Assembly: GCA_004335735.1 (NCBI GenBank) | Contig: QAXK01001881.1 | Coordinates: 42,572-106,571 of the forward strand | DNA from: Chlorella sp. KRBP | Lineage: Eukaryota; Chlorophyta; Trebouxiophyceae; Chlorellales; Chlorellaceae | Direction of reading: 5' to 3' | DNA: 64,000 nucleotides | In this document: positions 26,188-35,393 of the stretch, piece by piece | How the letters are laid out: each line of letters opens with the position of its first letter | Numbering within the stretch: position 1 is the first letter of the stretch | The notes under the pieces: generated by a model | Told to the model about the DNA's origin: nothing | The model's input: the letters and a program-made list of their open reading frames with translations, nothing else | Databases searched by the model: none | Position numbers and translations under genes: made by a program

Positions 26188-26663
26188 CAGCCGGCTCCCC
26201 GGTTGCGCCGGCGCAGCCGCAGCGGCGGCCGTCCGCCGAGGTAGGAGGCACCGGGGTCGACGGCGTAGCCCTGGCGCAGCGCCTCGCGGCCGACGAGCAT
26301 CCGGAAGCCCATCTCGTCGCGGCGGGCCAGCGTCATCTCGGCGGCCACGGTGCGGCCGACGAGCGTGAGGTCCATCGCCACGACGAGCCGCTCCTCGGCG
26401 TGCCCCGAGGACGAGCGCACCTCGCGGGTGTCGAGGACGGGGCAGTCGACGTCGACGGCGTCCTCGTCGGACTTCTGCCACGGGTGGACGCTGAAGCGCA
26501 CCCAGCGCTCGCCCTCGCGCCGGTACTCCTGGAGGTCGAAGGCGTGGATCGCCGAGGACCGGGCGCCGGTGTCGAGCTTGGCCTTGACCCACGGAACTGC
26601 GAGACCCGGGAGGCTCACCCACTCGCGCCATCCTGCGAGGGTGTAGGAATGGCTGTCCGTCAC
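26187..26663 (-). CDS. RimB-like retropepsin-fold protease (DUF785 family)
   Basis: The 158-residue product carries KLDTGARSSAIHA near residue 29-41, the D-T-G-A aspartic-protease motif of the DUF785 'ATP-dependent zinc protease' family, followed by GREALRQGYAVDPGASYLGG at the C-terminus. RimB trims poly-glutamate added to ribosomal protein S6 by RimK in Pseudomonas. It is transcribed divergently from the RimK homologue with only 26 bp between start codons, and overlaps the AstE-like gene, which supports a shared pathway. Confidence 0.85.
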   Translation of the reverse strand: MTDSHSYTLAGWREWVSLPGLAVPWVKAKLDTGARSSAIHAFDLQEYRREGERWVRFSVHPWQKSDEDAVDVDCPVLDTREVRSSSGHAEERLVVAMDLTLVGRTVAAEMTLARRDEMGFRMLVGREALRQGYAVDPGASYLGGRPPLRLRRRNRGAG

Positions 26664-26689
26664 CGTCCGTCCTCTCCGACCGGGAAACC

Positions 26690-27889
26690 ATGAAGCTCGC
26701 GATCCTGTCCCGCGCGCCTCGCTCGTACAGTACGCAGCGCCTGCGCACCGCCGCCCTCGACCGGGGTCACGAGGTCAAGGTCCTCAACACCCTCCGGTTC
26801 GGGATCGACCTGTCCGGCGACGAGCCGGACCTGCAGTTCCGCGGGAAGCCGTTGTCCACGTACGACGCCATCCTCCCGCGGATCGGCAACTCCATCACCT
26901 ACTTCGGGACCGCCGTGGTGCGGCAGTTCGAGCAGATGGACGTCTACACGCCGAACACGTCGTGGGGCATCGCCAACTCGCGGGACAAGCTGCGCGCCAC
27001 CCAGATCCTCTCGCGGCACAACATCGGGATGCCGCCGACGACCTTCGTCCGCGACCGGGCCGACGTCATCCCGGCCATCGAGCGGGTCGGTGGGGCGCCG
27101 GTCGTCATCAAGCTGCTCGAGGGCACGCAGGGCATCGGCGTCATCCTCGCGCCCACCATCAAGGTCGCCGAGGCGATCATCGAGACCCTGCAGTCGACGA
27201 AGCAGAACGTGCTCATCCAGCGCTTCGTCAAGGAGAGCAAGGGCCGCGACATCCGCGCGCTCGTCGTCGGGGACCGGGTCGTCGCCGCGATGCGCCGGGT
27301 CGCCAAGGGCGACGAGTTCCGGTCCAACGTGCACCGCGGCGGGTCGGTGGAGCCGGTCGAGCTGGATCCCGCGTTCGAGCGGGCGGCCGTGCGCTCGGCA
27401 CAGATCATGGGGCTGCGCTTCGCCGGGGTCGACATGCTCGAGGGCGTCGACGGGCCGCAGGTGATGGAGGTCAACTCCTCCCCCGGGCTCGAGGGCATCG
27501 AGACGGCCACCAAGCTCGACGTCGCCGGCGCGATCATCGACTTCGTCGACAACCAGGTCGCCTTCCCCGAGATCGACGTGCGGCAGCGGCTGACGGTCTC
27601 GACGGGCTACGGCGTCGCCGAGATCGCCGTGCACGAGGCCTCCGAGCTGGTCGGGAAGTCGTTGTCGGACAGCGGTCTTCGTGAGCGTGACATCACGGCG
27701 CTGACGCTGCACCGCGGGACGGCGGTCATCCCCAACCCGAACGGGAACCACCTGCTCGAGTCCGGCGACCGGCTGCTGTGCTTCGGCAAGCTCGAGGAAA
27801 TGCGCTCGATGATCCCGAGCCGCCGGCGCCGCTCGCGCAAGGTCAAGAAGCTGCCGAAGGAGCCGATCCACGACCCGCGTCCTGAGTGA
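26690..27889 (+). CDS. rimK: RimK-like ATP-grasp ligase fused to a TrkA-C domain
   Basis: Residues 1-300 are a RimK-type ATP-grasp ligase: WGIANSRDKLRATQIL, VVIKLLEGTQGIGV (ATP lid), GRDIRALVVGD and QVMEVNSSPGLEGIE (Mg/ATP). RimK adds glutamates to the C-terminus of ribosomal protein S6. Residues about 302-375 form a TrkA-C/RCK-C domain (AVHEASELVGKSLSDSGL, HRGTAVIPNPNGNHLLESGD), a small-ligand-binding module normally on transporters. A basic tail ends the protein. The fusion suggests allosteric control by a nucleotide or ion (inference). Whether S6 is the target is unknown. Confidence 0.9.
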   Translation: MKLAILSRAPRSYSTQRLRTAALDRGHEVKVLNTLRFGIDLSGDEPDLQFRGKPLSTYDAILPRIGNSITYFGTAVVRQFEQMDVYTPNTSWGIANSRDKLRATQILSRHNIGMPPTTFVRDRADVIPAIERVGGAPVVIKLLEGTQGIGVILAPTIKVAEAIIETLQSTKQNVLIQRFVKESKGRDIRALVVGDRVVAAMRRVAKGDEFRSNVHRGGSVEPVELDPAFERAAVRSAQIMGLRFAGVDMLEGVDGPQVMEVNSSPGLEGIETATKLDVAGAIIDFVDNQVAFPEIDVRQRLTVSTGYGVAEIAVHEASELVGKSLSDSGLRERDITALTLHRGTAVIPNPNGNHLLESGDRLLCFGKLEEMRSMIPSRRRRSRKVKKLPKEPIHDPRPE

Positions 27890-27916
27890 CACGGGCGCCG
27901 CGGCCTGTCGGGCGGG

Positions 27917-28423
27917 TCAGCGGCCCGGATGCCTCCGCTGCCAGAACGCGGTGTCGACCCACGCGTCGAACTTGCGGCCTACCTCGCGCAGGGTGCCGAC
28001 GGGCTCGAACCCGAACGCCCGGTGCAGCGCCTCGCTCGCCGGGTTCGGCTGGGCGATGACGGCCAGGCAGGTGTGGACGCCGTCGGCGTCGACGCGGGCC
28101 AGCAGCTCGGCGTAGAGACGCCGGCCGAGGCCCCGGCCGCGAGCCTCCTCGGCGAGGTAGACCGACACCTCGCGGGTGCCGTCGTACGCCGCGCGCGGGC
28201 GGTAGGTGCCGCTGAACGCGTAGCCGAGCACGGTGCCGTCGGGCTCGACGGCGACGAGGACGTGGTCGCCGGGGCGCGTGGAGGCGAGGTAGGACGCGTA
28301 GTGGTCGTCGGGACGCGGCTCGAGGTCGAAGGTGGCGACGGTGTGCGCGACGGCCTCGTTGTAGATGGCGGCCATCCCGGCGAGGTCCTGCCCTGTGGCG
28401 GAACGGATCTCGACGTCGCTCAC
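27917..28423 (-). CDS. GNAT acetyltransferase, phosphinothricin acetyltransferase-like
   Basis: The 168-residue product starts at GTG 28423, overlapping the sirtuin stop (GTGA). It has IRSATGQDLAGMAAIYNEAV, VSVYLAEEARGRGLGRRLYA (acetyl-CoA loop R-G-x-G-x-G/R) and NPASEALHRAFGFEPVGTL, the layout of Pat/Bar and YncA-like amino-acid N-acetyltransferases. The true acceptor may be methionine derivatives or another amino acid. Coupling to a sirtuin hints at an acetylation/deacylation pair, although the acceptor looks small. Confidence 0.87.
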   Translation of the reverse strand: MSDVEIRSATGQDLAGMAAIYNEAVAHTVATFDLEPRPDDHYASYLASTRPGDHVLVAVEPDGTVLGYAFSGTYRPRAAYDGTREVSVYLAEEARGRGLGRRLYAELLARVDADGVHTCLAVIAQPNPASEALHRAFGFEPVGTLREVGRKFDAWVDTAFWQRRHPGR

Positions 28424-29382
28424 GCGGCGTCCTCGCTCCGGAGCAGCCGCTCGAGCGTGGGGGCCAGGGGCGCGTCCACCCGGAGCGTCATGTGCTCGTC
28501 GCCGCGGGTGGGACCGCGCGTCACGGCCATGACGGGCACACCGCGTCGGGCCGCGTGCCGGACGAAGCGGAGCCCGGACATGACGGCGAGCGAGGAGCCC
28601 AGCACGAGGAGGGCCGGCGCGGCGTCGGTGAGGGCGAAGCAGGCCTCCACCCGCTCGCGCGGCACCGAGCCGCCGAAGAACACGACGTCGGGCTTGAGGG
28701 TGTCGGCGCCGCAGACGAGGCAGAGCGGCAGGTGGAACCCGGCGACCGCTGCATCGGGGAGGACGACGTCGCCGTCGGGACGGATCTGGCTGCTCACCTG
28801 CGAGCCGTCCGGGGCCGCGCCGCGCACCTGCTCCTCGAAGCCGGGGTTCGCCTCGACCATCCGGGCCTGGAGCAGCTCGCGGCCGGAGCGGTCGCCGCAG
28901 GTGAGGCAGACGACGTCGGCGAGCGTGCCGTGCAGCTCGGTGACCCGGGGGCTGCCCGCGGCCTGGTGGAGGCCGTCGACGTTCTGGGTGATGACCGGCC
29001 CGAGGACACCGGCGCCCTGGAGCCCGGCGACCGCGTGGTGGCCGGCATTGGGCTCGGCGCGGGAGAAGCGCTGCCAGCCGACGAAGGAGCGGGCCCAGTA
29101 CTTCTGCCGGTTCTCGCTGCTGGCGCAGAACTCGCCGTGCTGCATCGGCATCACCCGGCGGGTGCCGTCGCGGCCGCGGTAGTCGGGGATGCCGGAGTCG
29201 GTGGACAGGCCGGCACCGGTGAGGACGAGGGTGCCGGGGTGCTCGCGCAGCAGCGCGGCGAGGCGGTCGACGGCGGCGGGCTCGCGGGTCTCGGGGGGCA
29301 GGACGCGGCTGGCCCACGGTGGGGTCACCCCGACGTCGTCCCGGCCCCGCGGGACCGCCGGCGGGGTCGCGGCAGCCGACAT
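28420..29382 (-). CDS. NAD-dependent protein deacylase, Sir2 family
   Basis: Starting at ATG 29382 the product is 320 residues. It has GAGLSTDSGIPDYRG (NAD-binding), TQNVDGLH with HGTLADVVCLTCGD (catalytic His and first Zn Cys pair) and LCLVCGADTLKPDVVFFGGS with the second pair, then VLGSSLAVMSG. A long insert between the two Cys pairs is typical of the SIRT4-like class II sirtuins. It removes acyl groups from lysines using NAD. It is divergent from the LysR regulator, and the next gene overlaps by four bases. Confidence 0.93.
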   Translation of the reverse strand: MSAAATPPAVPRGRDDVGVTPPWASRVLPPETREPAAVDRLAALLREHPGTLVLTGAGLSTDSGIPDYRGRDGTRRVMPMQHGEFCASSENRQKYWARSFVGWQRFSRAEPNAGHHAVAGLQGAGVLGPVITQNVDGLHQAAGSPRVTELHGTLADVVCLTCGDRSGRELLQARMVEANPGFEEQVRGAAPDGSQVSSQIRPDGDVVLPDAAVAGFHLPLCLVCGADTLKPDVVFFGGSVPRERVEACFALTDAAPALLVLGSSLAVMSGLRFVRHAARRGVPVMAVTRGPTRGDEHMTLRVDAPLAPTLERLLRSEDAA

Positions 29383-29487
29383 GCCCACCAGTATCCCCCG
29401 AGCCACCGACAGGACCCGCCGGGTGCTCGGATGACGCCGTGTTGCGAGGTCGGGACGCTCGATAACGCGGGCTTATAGGATGGCACC

Positions 29488-30441
29488 ATGATCGATGCCG
29501 CCGGCCTGCGCGTCATGCGCGCCATCTCCGAGGAGGGCAGCTTCACGGCTGCCGCCGCGGCCCTCGGCTACACCCAGCCGGCGATCTCCCAGATGGTCCG
29601 CCGCCTCGAGCAGCGCACCGGCACCGTCCTCGTCGAGCGGATCGGGCGCAACGTCCGGCTCACCGAGGCCGGGCTCGTCCTGGCCCGGCACGCCGGCCCG
29701 GTGCTCGCCGCGCTCGACGCCGCCGAGGAGGAGGTCGCCGCCATCGCCGGCCTGCGCAGCGGACGGGTCCGGCTGATGGCCTTCCCGTCGGCCTCGGCGA
29801 CCCTCGTGCCGCGCGCCCTGGCGCTGGTCAAGGAACGCTTCCCCGACGTCACCATCACCTTCACCGAGGCCGAGCCGCCGGAGAGCCTCGCCGCGCTCAA
29901 GGCCGGCGAGTGCGACCTCGCGGTGGCCTTCGCCTACGAGGGCACCGACGTCGCCCGCGGCGAGGAGGACCTCGACGCCTTCGTCATCACCCCGCTGCTC
30001 GACGACGAGGTCCGCCTCGCGGTCCCCCGCGCGCACCCGGTGGCCGCGCAGGGCACGGTGCACCTCGGCGACCTGTCCGCCGACCCCTGGATCGCCGGCT
30101 GCCCGCGCTGTCGTGGCCACCTCGTCCAGCTCGCCGACGCCGCGGGCTTCCGGCCCGACGTCGCGTACGAGACCGAGGACTACGTCGCCGTCATGGGTCT
30201 GGTCGCCGAGGGCCTCGGGGTCGCGCTCATCCCCGACCTCATCCTGCGCACGGTCCACCACGACGCCGTCGTCGCCCTCCCGATGGAGCCGGCCTCGCGC
30301 CGCACCATCACGGCGGTGACCACGTCCGATCTCGGCCGCGTGCCGGCGGTCAAGGCGACCCTCGACGCACTCATCGAGAGTGCCGGGCGGCAGTCGAGGG
30401 CCCCGACGACGCGCGTCCCGGAGCCGACCTTCTCCATCTGA
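29488..30441 (+). CDS. LysR-family transcriptional regulator
   Basis: The 317-residue product has the LysR helix-turn-helix (GSFTAAAAALGYTQPAISQM, about 17-36) and a periplasmic-binding-like effector domain (about 85-295; VRLMAFPSASATLVP, CDLAVAFAYEG, GLGVALIPDL). A TTATAGG -10-like element sits just before the ATG. The natural target is probably in the 105-bp divergent region shared with the sirtuin gene. The inducer is not known. Confidence 0.92.
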   Translation: MIDAAGLRVMRAISEEGSFTAAAAALGYTQPAISQMVRRLEQRTGTVLVERIGRNVRLTEAGLVLARHAGPVLAALDAAEEEVAAIAGLRSGRVRLMAFPSASATLVPRALALVKERFPDVTITFTEAEPPESLAALKAGECDLAVAFAYEGTDVARGEEDLDAFVITPLLDDEVRLAVPRAHPVAAQGTVHLGDLSADPWIAGCPRCRGHLVQLADAAGFRPDVAYETEDYVAVMGLVAEGLGVALIPDLILRTVHHDAVVALPMEPASRRTITAVTTSDLGRVPAVKATLDALIESAGRQSRAPTTRVPEPTFSI

Positions 30442-30451
30442 GACCGGCTCC

Positions 30452-32818
30452 TCAGCGGGTCGTGACGACGCGCACCACTCCCCCGTCCTCGACGAGCGCG
30501 ACGTCCCCGCGCTGGTCGGTGCGGTAGACCGCGTACCCGAGCCGGCGCAGCAGCGCGAGGTGCTCAGCAGTTGGGTGCCCGTAGTCGTTGGCGGCCCCGA
30601 CGCTGACCACCCCGACCGGCGCCCGGACCGCCGCCATCAGCTCCTCGTCGAGGTTGGCGCTGCCGTGGTGTGGCGTCTTGACCAGCTCGAAGCCGTGCGC
30701 GGCGACGGACATCGCGGGATCACGGCGGAGCCGGAGCAGCAGGTCGTGGGCGGCCTCGCGCTCGACGTCACCGAGGAGCAGGGCGTCGACGTCGCCGGTG
30801 CGCGCGGCGAGGACGACGCTCGCGTTGTTGGGCACCGACCCCTCCCCGATGCGCCGCCACGGGCTCCAGACGACGGCGTCCAGCTCCCCGAGCACGAGCC
30901 GGTCGCCGGCGTGCAGGGCCGTCACCGGCACACCCGCACCCCGGGCCAGCCGGTCGACCTCGGCCGCCCCCGGCTCGGGGTCGCGGACCGGGCACACGAG
31001 CAGCCGGCGCACCGTCCGTCCGCGGAGCGCCCCGGCCAGCCCGTCGACGTGGTCGGCGTGGAAGTGCGTGAGGACGACGGCGTCGAGCGTGCGCACCCCG
31101 AGCCGGTCGAGGCAGCCGTCGACGAGCGGCGGGTCGGGACCGGCATCGACGAGGACGGCCCGGCCCGGCCCGGTGCGCAGGACGACGGCGTCACCCTGGC
31201 CGACGTCGCAGACGACGACCCGCCATCCCTCCGGCGGCCAGGTGACGACCCGGGTCGGGACGAGCAGGGCGCCCGCCAGGGCCACGACGCCGAAGGCCAC
31301 GACCGGGTGCCGCCCGACCCCGGCGACCAGGGCCCGGCCGGTGAGGAGCACGAGGACGACGAGCGCCGCGAGCAACAAGGCGCCCGGCGGACCGTCCGGC
31401 CACGGCAGCGTGCCACCCGGCACCTCCGCGAAGACGCGTGCGACCCGGGCGATCAGCGTCGTCGGGACGACACCGACCCAGGCCACGAGCTCGGCACCTC
31501 TGTCCCAGACGAGGGAGGAGAGGGCCGCCGTCACCCCGGCCACGGTGGCCAGCGGCACGAGCGGCGCGGCCAGCAGGTTGGCCACCACCCCCACGACGCT
31601 GACCGAGCCCTGGAGCAGCACGACGACCGGGGCGGTCATCGCCTGGGCCGCGACGGGGACCGCGAGCGCCGGCCCGAGCGGGGACAGCCGCGCCGGCAGG
31701 CGGGCGCCCACGGCCTCGCCCCACGGCCGGGTGAAGAGCAGCAGGCCGAGGGTGGCCAGCGTCGAGAGCGCGAAGCCGTACGAGCGGGCCAGCCACGGGT
31801 CGAGGACGAGGACGACGACGACCGCCCCGCCGAGCACCGGGAGCCCGGCCGAGCGCCGCGACCGGCTCAGCCCGAGCAGGCCGATGGCGCCCATCGCGGC
31901 GGCGCGCACCACACTCGGCTCGGGCCGGGCGAGCACGACGAAGCCGGCGAGCGCCAAGCCGGCCAGCACCGGCCGGGCCCGCCGGGGCACTCCGACCACC
32001 GCGCACAGCCCGAGGACCATCCCGACGACGACGGCCACGTTGCTCCCCGACACGGCGGTCAGGTGGGTCATCCCCGTCGCGAGCATCGCCGCGGTGAGGT
32101 CCGGTGGCGTGCGGCTCGTGTCGCCGATGACCAGCCCGGGCAGCAGACCGCGGGCGTCCGCCGGCGCCTCGTCGACCGCCGAGCGCAGACCGGCCCGCAG
32201 CCGTTCCGCACCCCGCGGGACGACACCCGGCGGCGAGACCACCTCGACGGCTCCGGCGACGGCCAGCACCGCGACCCGGTCCTCCCCGGCGTCGACCGGC
32301 CCGAGCCGCCCGCGGACGAGCACGGTGGAGCGCCAGCCCGGCTCGGCCAGCGCGGCGCCCCCGACGAGCAGCACCGGCGCCGCGGCCGACCGGGTCCGGC
32401 CGCGGCCGGTGAGCACCTGCACGGTGCCCTCGCGCAGCACCCGGTCCGCGCCGTCGCGGGAGGCCACCCGCAGCGGGTCGCTGGTGACCACGACCTCGGC
32501 GACCACCGAGGCCCGCTCGGCCGCGAGCTCGGTGACACCACCCCGCTCGCGCAGCGCCCCGTGCGCCAGGGCCGCCGACTCCAGGAGAGCGACGAGCACG
32601 ACGAGCAGCACGACGGGTCCGCGCCACGCCGCCGCCCGGGACGCCGGTCGCCGCGCGCGCACCACCAGGAGCCCGGCGACCAGACCCCCCGCGGCCACGA
32701 CCCCCAGCCGCCCCGGCCAGCCCGCGCCCAGCGTGGCGGCCGCCACGGCCCACGCCCCCACCGCCGGTGCGAGCAGCCTCAGGTCGCTCGGCGCCTCGCC
32801 GTCCGGGGCCGAGCTCAC
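30452..32818 (-). CDS. comEC: Competence channel protein ComEC
   Basis: The 788-residue product has several N-terminal membrane helices, the Competence domain core (AVSGSNVAVVVGM, about 255) with many further helices to about residue 520, and a C-terminal metallo-beta-lactamase domain with VVLTHFHADHVDGLAG. ComEC forms the inner-membrane channel for single-stranded DNA; the beta-lactamase domain is thought to degrade the other strand. GTG 32818 overlaps the comEA stop (GTGA). A full set implies potential for DNA uptake. Confidence 0.96.
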   Translation of the reverse strand: MSSAPDGEAPSDLRLLAPAVGAWAVAAATLGAGWPGRLGVVAAGGLVAGLLVVRARRPASRAAAWRGPVVLLVVLVALLESAALAHGALRERGGVTELAAERASVVAEVVVTSDPLRVASRDGADRVLREGTVQVLTGRGRTRSAAAPVLLVGGAALAEPGWRSTVLVRGRLGPVDAGEDRVAVLAVAGAVEVVSPPGVVPRGAERLRAGLRSAVDEAPADARGLLPGLVIGDTSRTPPDLTAAMLATGMTHLTAVSGSNVAVVVGMVLGLCAVVGVPRRARPVLAGLALAGFVVLARPEPSVVRAAAMGAIGLLGLSRSRRSAGLPVLGGAVVVVLVLDPWLARSYGFALSTLATLGLLLFTRPWGEAVGARLPARLSPLGPALAVPVAAQAMTAPVVVLLQGSVSVVGVVANLLAAPLVPLATVAGVTAALSSLVWDRGAELVAWVGVVPTTLIARVARVFAEVPGGTLPWPDGPPGALLLAALVVLVLLTGRALVAGVGRHPVVAFGVVALAGALLVPTRVVTWPPEGWRVVVCDVGQGDAVVLRTGPGRAVLVDAGPDPPLVDGCLDRLGVRTLDAVVLTHFHADHVDGLAGALRGRTVRRLLVCPVRDPEPGAAEVDRLARGAGVPVTALHAGDRLVLGELDAVVWSPWRRIGEGSVPNNASVVLAARTGDVDALLLGDVEREAAHDLLLRLRRDPAMSVAAHGFELVKTPHHGSANLDEELMAAVRAPVGVVSVGAANDYGHPTAEHLALLRRLGYAVYRTDQRGDVALVEDGGVVRVVTTR

Positions 32819-33750
32819 GGCACGACCAGGGGACGCAGCCGGTCGAGGAGCTTCTCGCCGATGCCGGACACCTCGCCGAGCTCGTCGACGCTCGTGAAGC
32901 GTCCGTGCTCGGTGCGCCAGTCGACGATCCGCTGCGCGAGGACGGGTCCGATGCCGGGCAGCGCGTCGAGGGCCGAGAGGTCGGCGCTGCTCAGCGAGAC
33001 CGGGGTGGCCTCGACGCCACCGCTTCCTCCACCGGAGGCACCAGCGCCCGCACCCGACCCGCCGGCGCCGGGCGGGGCCCCTTCGGTGACCGGCTCCCCC
33101 GGCTTCGGGACCCGGACCTGCTCGCCGTCGACGAGCAGCCGGGCGAGGTTGAGCCCCGACAGGTCCGCACCCCGCGTCGCGCCTCCCGCGGCCTCGACGG
33201 CGTCGGACACCCGCGACCCGACGGGCAGCCGCCGCACCCCGGGCTCGCGCACCTGACCGACGACGTGCACGACCACCACCGCGCCCGCTGCGCCTGCCGC
33301 ACCGACCGTCGCCGACGGGGCCGGCCCGTCGCCCGGCGCGGCCGCCGAGGGCCCCACCGCCGAGGACGGCGACGACGGCACACCCACCCCCGCGGCTCCG
33401 GCCGATAGCCCGCTCGGCCCGGCCCGGGCACCACCCCCGGGCGCCACGACGTCACCGTCCGAGGAGCGGGCCCACGCGACGCGCAGGCCGAGGACCAGCA
33501 CGGCCAGCACCGTGACGAGCGCGACCCCGAGCACGGCCGCGCGCCCGGGCTGCCACCGCGCCGAGGCCAACGACGCCGGGAGCCGCACCCACGGAGCACG
33601 TCGAGGGCCCGGCGACGTCCTGGGCACGACGGGGACCCATCCGACCCGCTCCCCGACGGCTTCCCCGACCCGCTCCCCGGCAGGCGCCCGCCCGCGCAGG
33701 CGGGCCAGGGCCCTCGGCGAGAGGGCGTCCGGGTCGGGGCGGTCGCGCAT
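32815..33750 (-). CDS. comEA: DNA-uptake receptor ComEA
   Basis: The 311-residue protein has a long Pro/Arg-rich cytoplasmic N-terminus, one membrane helix (about 72-92), a low-complexity Gly/Ala/Ser/Pro linker, an SLBB-type domain (VVVHVVGQVREPGVRRLPVG, about 163-182) and a C-terminal helix-hairpin-helix pair (LSALDALPGIGPVLAQRIVD to VSGIGEKLLDRL). It binds double-stranded DNA outside the membrane and hands it to ComEC. It is the first gene of the pair. Confidence 0.95.
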   Translation of the reverse strand: MRDRPDPDALSPRALARLRGRAPAGERVGEAVGERVGWVPVVPRTSPGPRRAPWVRLPASLASARWQPGRAAVLGVALVTVLAVLVLGLRVAWARSSDGDVVAPGGGARAGPSGLSAGAAGVGVPSSPSSAVGPSAAAPGDGPAPSATVGAAGAAGAVVVVHVVGQVREPGVRRLPVGSRVSDAVEAAGGATRGADLSGLNLARLLVDGEQVRVPKPGEPVTEGAPPGAGGSGAGAGASGGGSGGVEATPVSLSSADLSALDALPGIGPVLAQRIVDWRTEHGRFTSVDELGEVSGIGEKLLDRLRPLVVP

Positions 33751-33800
33751 GCCCCGACGCTAGGCAGCCCGGGCACGCCGGCGGCCACCCCGCGGGACAT

Positions 33801-33849
33801 CTGTGGACGGCCGCCGCCCCGGACCACCCCTGTGGACGGCCGCCGCCCC
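33801..33849. repeat. Two direct copies of a 20-bp sequence
   Basis: CTGTGGACGGCCGCCGCCCC occurs at 33801-33820 and again at 33830-33849, period 29, in the 137-bp gap between comEA and plsY. Its purpose is not evident. Confidence 0.7.
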
Positions 33850-33887
33850 AACCGATCCCGGCCGACCCCGACCGACCACCCGAGGCC

Positions 33888-34487
33888 TCAGCCCCGGCGC
33901 CGACCCCACCACGCGACGACGTTGCGGCGGTGCCGGAACAGCACGAGCAGCGCCAGCAGCACCAGCCATCCCCCGACGAGCGGCTCGACGCCGTCGAGCA
34001 CGCCGACCAGCCCGAGCACCCCGATGACGACGAGCGCCAGCGTGACGACGACCGACGCCTCCCCGATGTACCGCACGAGGGCCAGCGCGACCCCGAAGAC
34101 GACGAGGGCCGCGAGCGCCACCCACGGCACGATCGCGAGGATCGCCCCGAGTGCGCAGGCCACGCCCTTGCCGCCCCGACCCCGCAGGAACGGGCTGTAG
34201 ACGTGCCCCAGCACGACGGCCAGGCCCGCGACGACCGCGGCGAGGGTCCCCATCGAGCGGAGCACGACCAGCGTCGGCAGGTAGGCCTTGAGCACGTCGA
34301 GGAGGAGGACGAGGACGCCCCACTTGCGGCCGAGCACGCGGCCGGCGTTCGTCGCCCCGGGGTTGCCGGATCCCGCCGAGCGCAGGTCCCGCCCGAGGGC
34401 CCGGGCCAGCAGCGTCGCCGGGTTCACCCCGCCGAGGAGGAAGGCGAGCACCGCCACGACGAGCAGCTCGACGACGAGGAGGACCAT
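33888..34487 (-). CDS. plsY: Acyl-phosphate:glycerol-3-phosphate acyltransferase
   Basis: The 199-residue integral membrane protein has the three PlsY motifs: SGNPGATNAGRVLG (about 39-52), GHVYSPFLRGRGGKGVA (about 94-110) and a C-terminal membrane/RHRRN segment. It makes 1-acylglycerol-3-phosphate from acyl-phosphate, the first step of phospholipid synthesis. It starts 4 bp after the DegV stop, so the two lipid-related genes are probably co-transcribed. Confidence 0.95.
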   Translation of the reverse strand: MVLLVVELLVVAVLAFLLGGVNPATLLARALGRDLRSAGSGNPGATNAGRVLGRKWGVLVLLLDVLKAYLPTLVVLRSMGTLAAVVAGLAVVLGHVYSPFLRGRGGKGVACALGAILAIVPWVALAALVVFGVALALVRYIGEASVVVTLALVVIGVLGLVGVLDGVEPLVGGWLVLLALLVLFRHRRNVVAWWGRRRG

Positions 34488-34491
34488 CGGC

Positions 34492-35355
34492 TCAGCCGGC
34501 CGGCCTCGGCACCACGGCGACGGCCAGCGTCCCGGGGCCGACGTGCGCCCCGACGACCGCCCCGAGCTCGACGACGCTCACGGGCGACCCCGGCAGCCGG
34601 CTGCCCAGCCGCTCGGCGAGCCGCTCGGCCCGCTCCGGGGAGTCGAGGTGGTGGACGGCGAGGTCGACGCCCGGGGCCCCACCCTCGGTGGCGGCCTCCG
34701 CGGCCTCGACCGCGAGCTCCTCGAGGCGGGCGATGGCCCGGCTCGAGGTGCGGACCCGCTCGAGCGGGACGATCTGCCCCTCGCGCAGCCCGAGGATCGG
34801 CTTGATCGACAGCGCCGACCCGAGCAGCGCCCCGGCCCGGCCGATCCGCCCACCGCGGCGCAGGAACTCGAGGGTGTCGACGTAGAAGACGACTGTCGCG
34901 CCGGCGCAGGTGTCCCGCACCAGGCGGGTGACCTCCTCGGCCGAGGCGCCGTCGCGGGCGGCCGCGGCCCCGGCCAGCACCGCGTGCCCCATGACCATCC
35001 CGAGGGCCCGGGAGTCGACGACCGTGACCGGCACCGGCGACTGGGCCGCCGCGAGCTCGGCCCCCCCGACGGTGCTCGACAGCTCCCCGGAGATGTGGAC
35101 CGAGACGACGGAGTCGGCACCGGCCCGGGCCGCCTGCTCGTAGGCCTCGAGGAACGCCGCCGGCGCGGGGCGCGAGGTCGACACCGGGGTGAAGGAGCGC
35201 AGCGCGGCCGCCACCTCGTCGGCCCCGACGTCGAGCCCCTCGCGGTGCTCGCGCCCCCCGATGACGACGTGCAGCGGCACCACGTGGACCGGCAGGCCCT
35301 CGAGGGCGCCCGCCGGCAGGTAGGCCGTGGAGTCGGTGACGATGGCGGTGGTCAC
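34492..35355 (-). CDS. DegV-family fatty-acid-binding protein
   Basis: The 287-residue product opens TAIVTDSTAYLP and continues with STSRPAPAAFLEAYEQA, VSVHISGELSSTVGGAELAA and YVDTLEFLRRGGRIGRAGAL, the DegV signature. DegV/FakB proteins hold a fatty acid for phosphorylation by FakA, giving acyl-phosphate, the substrate of PlsY next door. The functional link with plsY is good inference; no FakA gene is in the window. Confidence 0.93.
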   Translation of the reverse strand: MTTAIVTDSTAYLPAGALEGLPVHVVPLHVVIGGREHREGLDVGADEVAAALRSFTPVSTSRPAPAAFLEAYEQAARAGADSVVSVHISGELSSTVGGAELAAAQSPVPVTVVDSRALGMVMGHAVLAGAAAARDGASAEEVTRLVRDTCAGATVVFYVDTLEFLRRGGRIGRAGALLGSALSIKPILGLREGQIVPLERVRTSSRAIARLEELAVEAAEAATEGGAPGVDLAVHHLDSPERAERLAERLGSRLPGSPVSVVELGAVVGAHVGPGTLAVAVVPRPAG

Positions 35356-35393
35356 CCCCGCAGGCTAGTGGCCCTGTGGGGCGCGGGCCGCCG

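Noticed and set aside
30380..33256. 958-residue plus-strand frame opposite comEC/comEA
   Set aside because: No recognisable domain, Arg/Pro/His-rich, fully explained by the genuine minus-strand genes.
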